A stretch of 7,629 bases of DNA from CAZQNF01 sp964403325. GTDB taxonomy: Bacteria; Patescibacteriota; Patescibacteriia; Magasanikbacterales; GWA2-37-8. The stretch covers positions 1 through 7,629 of the forward strand of contig CAYOFO010000055.1 in the NCBI GenBank assembly GCA_964403325.1. Direction: 5' to 3'. Below are positions 5,207 through 7,629 of this stretch, one piece after another; position 1 is the first letter of the stretch; each line of letters starts with the position of its first letter. A program made the position numbers and the translations under genes. The notes beneath the pieces were generated by a model. It saw nothing but the letters and a program-made list of their open reading frames with translations, had not been told where the DNA came from and did not search any database.

Positions 5207-5545
5207 TTACTTTTTGACCATACCATTAAACAGCCAGCTAAAAACTGAAATTACCACTGCCGCCAAAAATGCACTGCCAAAACCAGCGACATAAAAACCC
5301 TTTACAATACTTGAAGTTAATAGAACCAAAGCCGCATTAATAATAAACGTAAATAAACCCAGTGTTAAAACATTAATCGGCAAGGTAAACACCAAGATGA
5401 TAGGACGAATGATCGCATTCACCAGCCCCAGCACCAAAGCGGCAATGAGCGCCGCATACAACCCGGCCACACTCACCCCCGGAATAGTATATGGCAAAAG
5501 CATGATAATCATCGTATTGAGTAACCAGCGAACAAGGAGTTTCAT
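5207..5545 (-). CDS. YvlD / phage holin family 4-type membrane protein
   Basis: A 112-aa integral membrane protein with four hydrophobic helices: about 5-18, 27-44, 49-79 (long, possibly bent at Pro56) and 89-107. The segment NAIIRPIILVFTLPINVLTL (43-62) and the following LGLFTFIINA (62-71) are the hallmark of the family annotated as YvlD or mycobacterial four-helix phage holin (PF04020). The length is typical. The holin label comes from remote similarity. Most members are chromosomal housekeeping membrane proteins of unknown role, and nothing nearby suggests a prophage. It lies in the operon 25 bp after xseB and has no Shine-Dalgarno sequence. Confidence 0.88.
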   Translation of the reverse strand: MKLLVRWLLNTMIIMLLPYTIPGVSVAGLYAALIAALVLGLVNAIIRPIILVFTLPINVLTLGLFTFIINAALVLLTSSIVKGFYVAGFGSAFLAAVVISVFSWLFNGMVKK

Positions 5546-5570
5546 AATAAAATGCGTGCTTAATCTTTAT

Positions 5571-5780
5571 TTAATCCTGATGTAATTCTTTTATCGTATT
5601 TTCCATTGTCTGTAAATATGTTTTGAGCTCCTTTATAAGCTTACTTGCTTCAGCAAACTTCTTCATCCCTTCATCCAAATTTACATCTTCTTGTTCAAAC
5701 CATTCAATTATTGACTGCAGCTCACGGTAACTGTCGTTAAAGCTAGTGTTTGTACTAGCAGGTAATTTCTTTTTGGGCAT
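5571..5780 (-). CDS. xseB: Exodeoxyribonuclease VII small subunit XseB
   Basis: A 69-aa, mostly helical protein, within the family range of about 60-85 aa. The helical hairpin SYRELQSIIEWFEQ...NLDEGMKKFAEASKLIKELKTYLQTMENTI (17-63) carries the conserved pattern in which an ELxxI(V)xxFE helix is followed by LDExxKxFExxxxLxKxCxxxL. Here the usual Cys is Thr. In the known enzyme several XseB copies coat the coiled coil of each XseA chain, and together they degrade single-stranded DNA to oligonucleotides from either end. The start codon is two bases after the xseA stop, so the two are translationally coupled, as expected for subunits of one complex. The N-terminal MPKKKLPAS tail is basic and probably disordered. 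Confidence 0.93.
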   Translation of the reverse strand: MPKKKLPASTNTSFNDSYRELQSIIEWFEQEDVNLDEGMKKFAEASKLIKELKTYLQTMENTIKELHQD

Positions 5781-5782
5781 AT

Positions 5783-6937
5783 TTACAAAGTTTGAGCATG
5801 AATCTGTCCGCTGGCCAATTCTATCACGAGTTTTTCCCCACTGTCCACTGCTCGAGCGGAAGAAATAACCTTATTTTTTTCATTTCTCACGATACCATAC
5901 CCACGATTGAGTACGGCCTGCGGATTGATATTATTTAAAAACACTTCAGCATTTTTTACTTTTTCGTGCCAAGACGCAACATATGACGTAAAAACCGATT
6001 GCCGTAACGCATATTTTTGTATTAAAAAATCGATTTTCTCATTGATTCGACCAAAACCAGTCGCAAGCATCTGTGTTTGTCGTTCCAACTGGTGTTTTTT
6101 CTGGAAGATGCGATGTTGCATCGCAGCAGACAAGTTTTCCAAAGAAAAATCGAGTTCAGAGAGCGCATCTCGCCTATCAGGCACCAAAATTTCCGCGGCG
6201 TTTGATGGTGTAGATGCTCGTACATCCGCAACAAAATCAACCAATGTTTCATCGCGTTCATGCCCCACTCCTGTAATAACCGGGATACGACTGTTGAATA
6301 TGGCTCGTACCACTTCTTCGGTGTTAAATGCCGCCAAATCTTCGAGCGAACCGCCGCCACGAATGAGTGCAATAGCCTCTACCCCAGCGCTTTGCAACCT
6401 GGTAAAACCCTTTACGACCTCTTCTACTGCCACAACTCCTTGCACGCTCGAGTGATACAGAAAAATTTTTAGACCGTTCCAACGGTTGTTTATAACCCGC
6501 TGAAAATCGCCCCAGGCCGCGCTGTCTCTTGAGGCAATAACGCCGATACTGCTCGGAAATCTTGGTAATTCACGCTTACGCTCAGGTAAAAATAATCCTT
6601 CAACAGATAACTTCTCTTTTAAAATTTTATAAGCTCGTTCCAAACTCCCCTCGCCCACCAACTCAGCTTGCTCCACCACCAAACTTAAACGGCCGGATTT
6701 GGCATAAATCTGCGGATACCCCATGAGCCGCACCCGCATACCATTTTCGAGTGGCGTTCTTATTTTCCAAACACTCGCAAAACAACTGAGACTCGAGTTT
6801 TCATCTTTGAGGGTAAAAAACAGCCATTTATCCTGGGACAGCTTAAGCTCAGCCACTTCCCCTTCCACCACAAACTGCCCCAGCATGAGTTCATTGAGAC
6901 CGTTAATAAACTCACTAACACCCCAAACTTTGACCAT
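5783..6937 (-). CDS. xseA: Exodeoxyribonuclease VII large subunit XseA
   Basis: The catalytic subunit of the single-strand DNA exonuclease acting in repair and recombination. An N-terminal OB-fold spans about 3-95 (VSEFINGLNELM, VEGEVAELKLS, WLFFTLKDENSSL). The nuclease core follows with GVIASRDSAAWGDF (132-145), IRGGGSLEDLAAFN (192-205) and VGHERDETLVDFVADVRAS (224-242). Asp144, Arg193, His225 and Asp228 align with residues I recall as essential in E. coli (D155, R205, H238, D241), so the enzyme should be active. A coiled coil fills about 255-335. The C-terminal beta segment, NRGYGIV...SGEKLVIELASGQIHA (344-381), is typical. At 384 aa it is clearly shorter than the usual 400-460. The missing length appears to be in the coiled coil, where XseB binds. 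It starts one base after the protease stop, and xseB follows two bases after its own stop. Confidence 0.95.
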   Translation of the reverse strand: MVKVWGVSEFINGLNELMLGQFVVEGEVAELKLSQDKWLFFTLKDENSSLSCFASVWKIRTPLENGMRVRLMGYPQIYAKSGRLSLVVEQAELVGEGSLERAYKILKEKLSVEGLFLPERKRELPRFPSSIGVIASRDSAAWGDFQRVINNRWNGLKIFLYHSSVQGVVAVEEVVKGFTRLQSAGVEAIALIRGGGSLEDLAAFNTEEVVRAIFNSRIPVITGVGHERDETLVDFVADVRASTPSNAAEILVPDRRDALSELDFSLENLSAAMQHRIFQKKHQLERQTQMLATGFGRINEKIDFLIQKYALRQSVFTSYVASWHEKVKNAEVFLNNINPQAVLNRGYGIVRNEKNKVISSARAVDSGEKLVIELASGQIHAQTL

Positions 6938-6938
6938 A

Positions 6939-7541
6939 CTAAAAACCCAAGAGAAGCCTAATCACAAAATCAATAATCGGATGAATAAGATTGAACAAAA
7001 ACACCATAAAAAACAGCAGGAGCACAAAACCATACTGCTCGAGCAACACTTTAATATGATTAAAACGGTATGGCAACACGGCAAACAAAACCTTTGAGCC
7101 ATCGAGCGGAGGGATCGGCACCAAATTAAACACCATAAGAAGTACATTGGCCGAAACAATAAGGTACATGAACGGCTGGAGAGTAGAATTCGAAGGCAAC
7201 AGACGAAATAACACAGCAAAAGCCAAGGCCAAAAGAAAATTGGCGAGCGGACCGGCTACAGCTACCAGAGCCGGACCCCATTTTTGATTTTTCAGGTTAT
7301 ACGGATTGTACGGCACAGGTTTAGCATAAGCAAACATAAAACCGGTGCTAAAATACAGTAAAATTGGCAATAAAATCGTTCCCCACAGATCGATATGCGC
7401 ACGGGGATCGATGGTGAGACGCCCGGCATAGCGTGCCGTGGGGTCACCCAACTGCTCGGCCATAAAGCCATGTGCATATTCGTGAATAATACTTGAGGGT
7501 ACGATGACCAAAAAGTAGACAACCAGCTGGAGCATATCCAT
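6939..7541 (-). CDS. Site-2-type intramembrane metalloprotease, peptidase family M50
   Basis: A 200-aa polytopic membrane protein. The zinc motif HExxH is H20-E21-Y-A-H24 in the first helix, preceded by a hydrophobic stretch from residue 4. The third zinc ligand is expected at Asp147 in NLVPIPPLDGSK (139-150), the family's NxxPxPxLDG motif. AGPLANFLLALAFAV (96-110) matches the conserved GPxxN segment. About five helices are visible (4-24, 53-71, 88-112, 123-141, 168-196). There is no PDZ domain, so it belongs to the short YwhC-like group (M50B) rather than the RseP/RasP group. Substrates in this group are mostly unknown; members cleave within membrane-spanning segments. It is the first gene of the operon. 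The ATG at 7541 is preferred because no upstream in-frame start exists before a stop at 7590. Functional coupling to exonuclease VII is not implied. Confidence 0.93.
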   Translation of the reverse strand: MDMLQLVVYFLVIVPSSIIHEYAHGFMAEQLGDPTARYAGRLTIDPRAHIDLWGTILLPILLYFSTGFMFAYAKPVPYNPYNLKNQKWGPALVAVAGPLANFLLALAFAVLFRLLPSNSTLQPFMYLIVSANVLLMVFNLVPIPPLDGSKVLFAVLPYRFNHIKVLLEQYGFVLLLFFMVFLFNLIHPIIDFVIRLLLGF

Positions 7542-7542
7542 A

Positions 7543-7571
7543 TTGACAAAAAAGACAAAAACAAGTAATAT
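7543..7571 (+). promoter_or_regulatory. Putative + strand promoter of the right-edge gene
   Basis: A perfect -35 TTGACA (7543-7548) and TAATAT (7566-7571, four of six -10 positions) are separated by 17 bp. Initiation near 7578 would give a leader of about 33 nt before the ATG at 7611. Its -35 lies just upstream of the start codon of the oppositely transcribed protease gene. Confidence 0.4.
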
Positions 7572-7577
7572 AGTCCC

Positions 7578-7606
7578 ATTATAGTTTACCTATCATAATT
7601 TTTCAA
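7578..7606 (-). promoter_or_regulatory. Promoter of the seven-gene - strand operon
   Basis: On the - strand, TTGAAA (7601-7606) matches five of six -35 positions and TATAAT (7578-7583) is a perfect -10, with an ideal 17-bp spacer. Initiation near 7571 gives a leader of about 30 nt before the protease ATG. It is the best promoter in the window and fits its place ahead of the operon. Confidence 0.7.
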
Positions 7607-7610
7607 TTCT

Positions 7611-7629
7611 ATGAGCCGTTCTTGCACGC
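7611..7629 (+). CDS. Possible 5' end of a divergent gene (runs off the window)
   Basis: An ATG at 7611 opens a frame encoding MSRSCT up to the edge. Support is indirect. Very AT-rich spacer gives way to more GC-rich sequence exactly at this ATG, and a -35/-10 pair lies at a suitable distance upstream. Six codons are too few to name a product. A - strand gene ending at 7586 is the rival reading. Confidence 0.35.

Noticed and set aside
5207..5545. Prophage or lysis module inferred from the holin-family label
   Set aside because: No lysin, terminase, integrase or other phage gene is nearby, and PF04020-type proteins are commonly chromosomal genes within operons.
5907..6455. 182-aa + strand ORF antisense to xseA
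   Set aside because: xseA on the other strand has full-length family motifs here. The antisense product is Ser/Thr-rich with no recognisable features and no promoter.
7586..7629. Reading of the right edge as the C-terminus of a - strand gene ending VQERLIELKNYDR
   Set aside because: The frame is open and protein-like, but it would place coding sequence over a very AT-rich stretch holding a consensus promoter. The composition change at 7611 fits a + strand start better. The alternative is not excluded.

Overview
The window looks like a compact bacterial chromosome segment, most likely from a Candidate Phyla Radiation (Patescibacteria) genome. That assignment is inference. It rests on short intergenic gaps, an almost complete lack of Shine-Dalgarno sequences before the genes, an archaeal-type UMP kinase in an otherwise bacterial gene set, a shortened exonuclease VII large subunit, and several small proteins with no recognisable family. 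There is no plasmid, phage, CRISPR, insertion-sequence or RNA-gene signature.

Left part (1-956, + strand): the 3' end of an unrecognised gene, a promoter region with a long imperfect inverted repeat that resembles a CIRCE element, then clpP (ATP-dependent protease subunit) closed by a strong bidirectional terminator. Next (972-2538, - strand) come a probable small secreted or lipid-anchored protein of unknown function and a CYTH / triphosphate-tunnel protein with an unusual N-terminal extension. An 80-bp divergent spacer, with a dyad that supplies -35-like boxes on both strands, separates the CYTH gene from a + strand orphan gene (2619-3167) for a charged, histidine-rich protein. That gene ends in a strong terminator. 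About 130 bp of structured, partly duplicated intergenic DNA follows (3214-3345).

Right part (3374-7541, - strand): a tightly packed seven-gene run that reads leftward from a consensus-like promoter at 7578-7606 to a terminator at 3343-3375. In transcription order it encodes an M50 site-2-type metalloprotease, XseA and XseB (exonuclease VII), a four-helix YvlD / phage-holin-4-like membrane protein, an AT-rich unrecognised two-helix membrane protein, an archaeal-type UMP kinase (PyrH) and a two-domain cupin-like protein. XseA and XseB form one enzyme. The others share transcription but no obvious pathway, as is common in reduced genomes. At the right edge a divergent + strand gene probably begins at 7611.

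Most of this is housekeeping sequence. The points that deserve a second look are the CIRCE-like dyad before clpP, the internal half-repeat in the CYTH protein, the archaeal-type UMP kinase with its cupin partner, faint LspA-like motifs in the AT-rich membrane protein, the structured repeat block at 3214-3345, and the interlocked opposing promoters at 7543-7606. I see no convincing undescribed multi-gene system.
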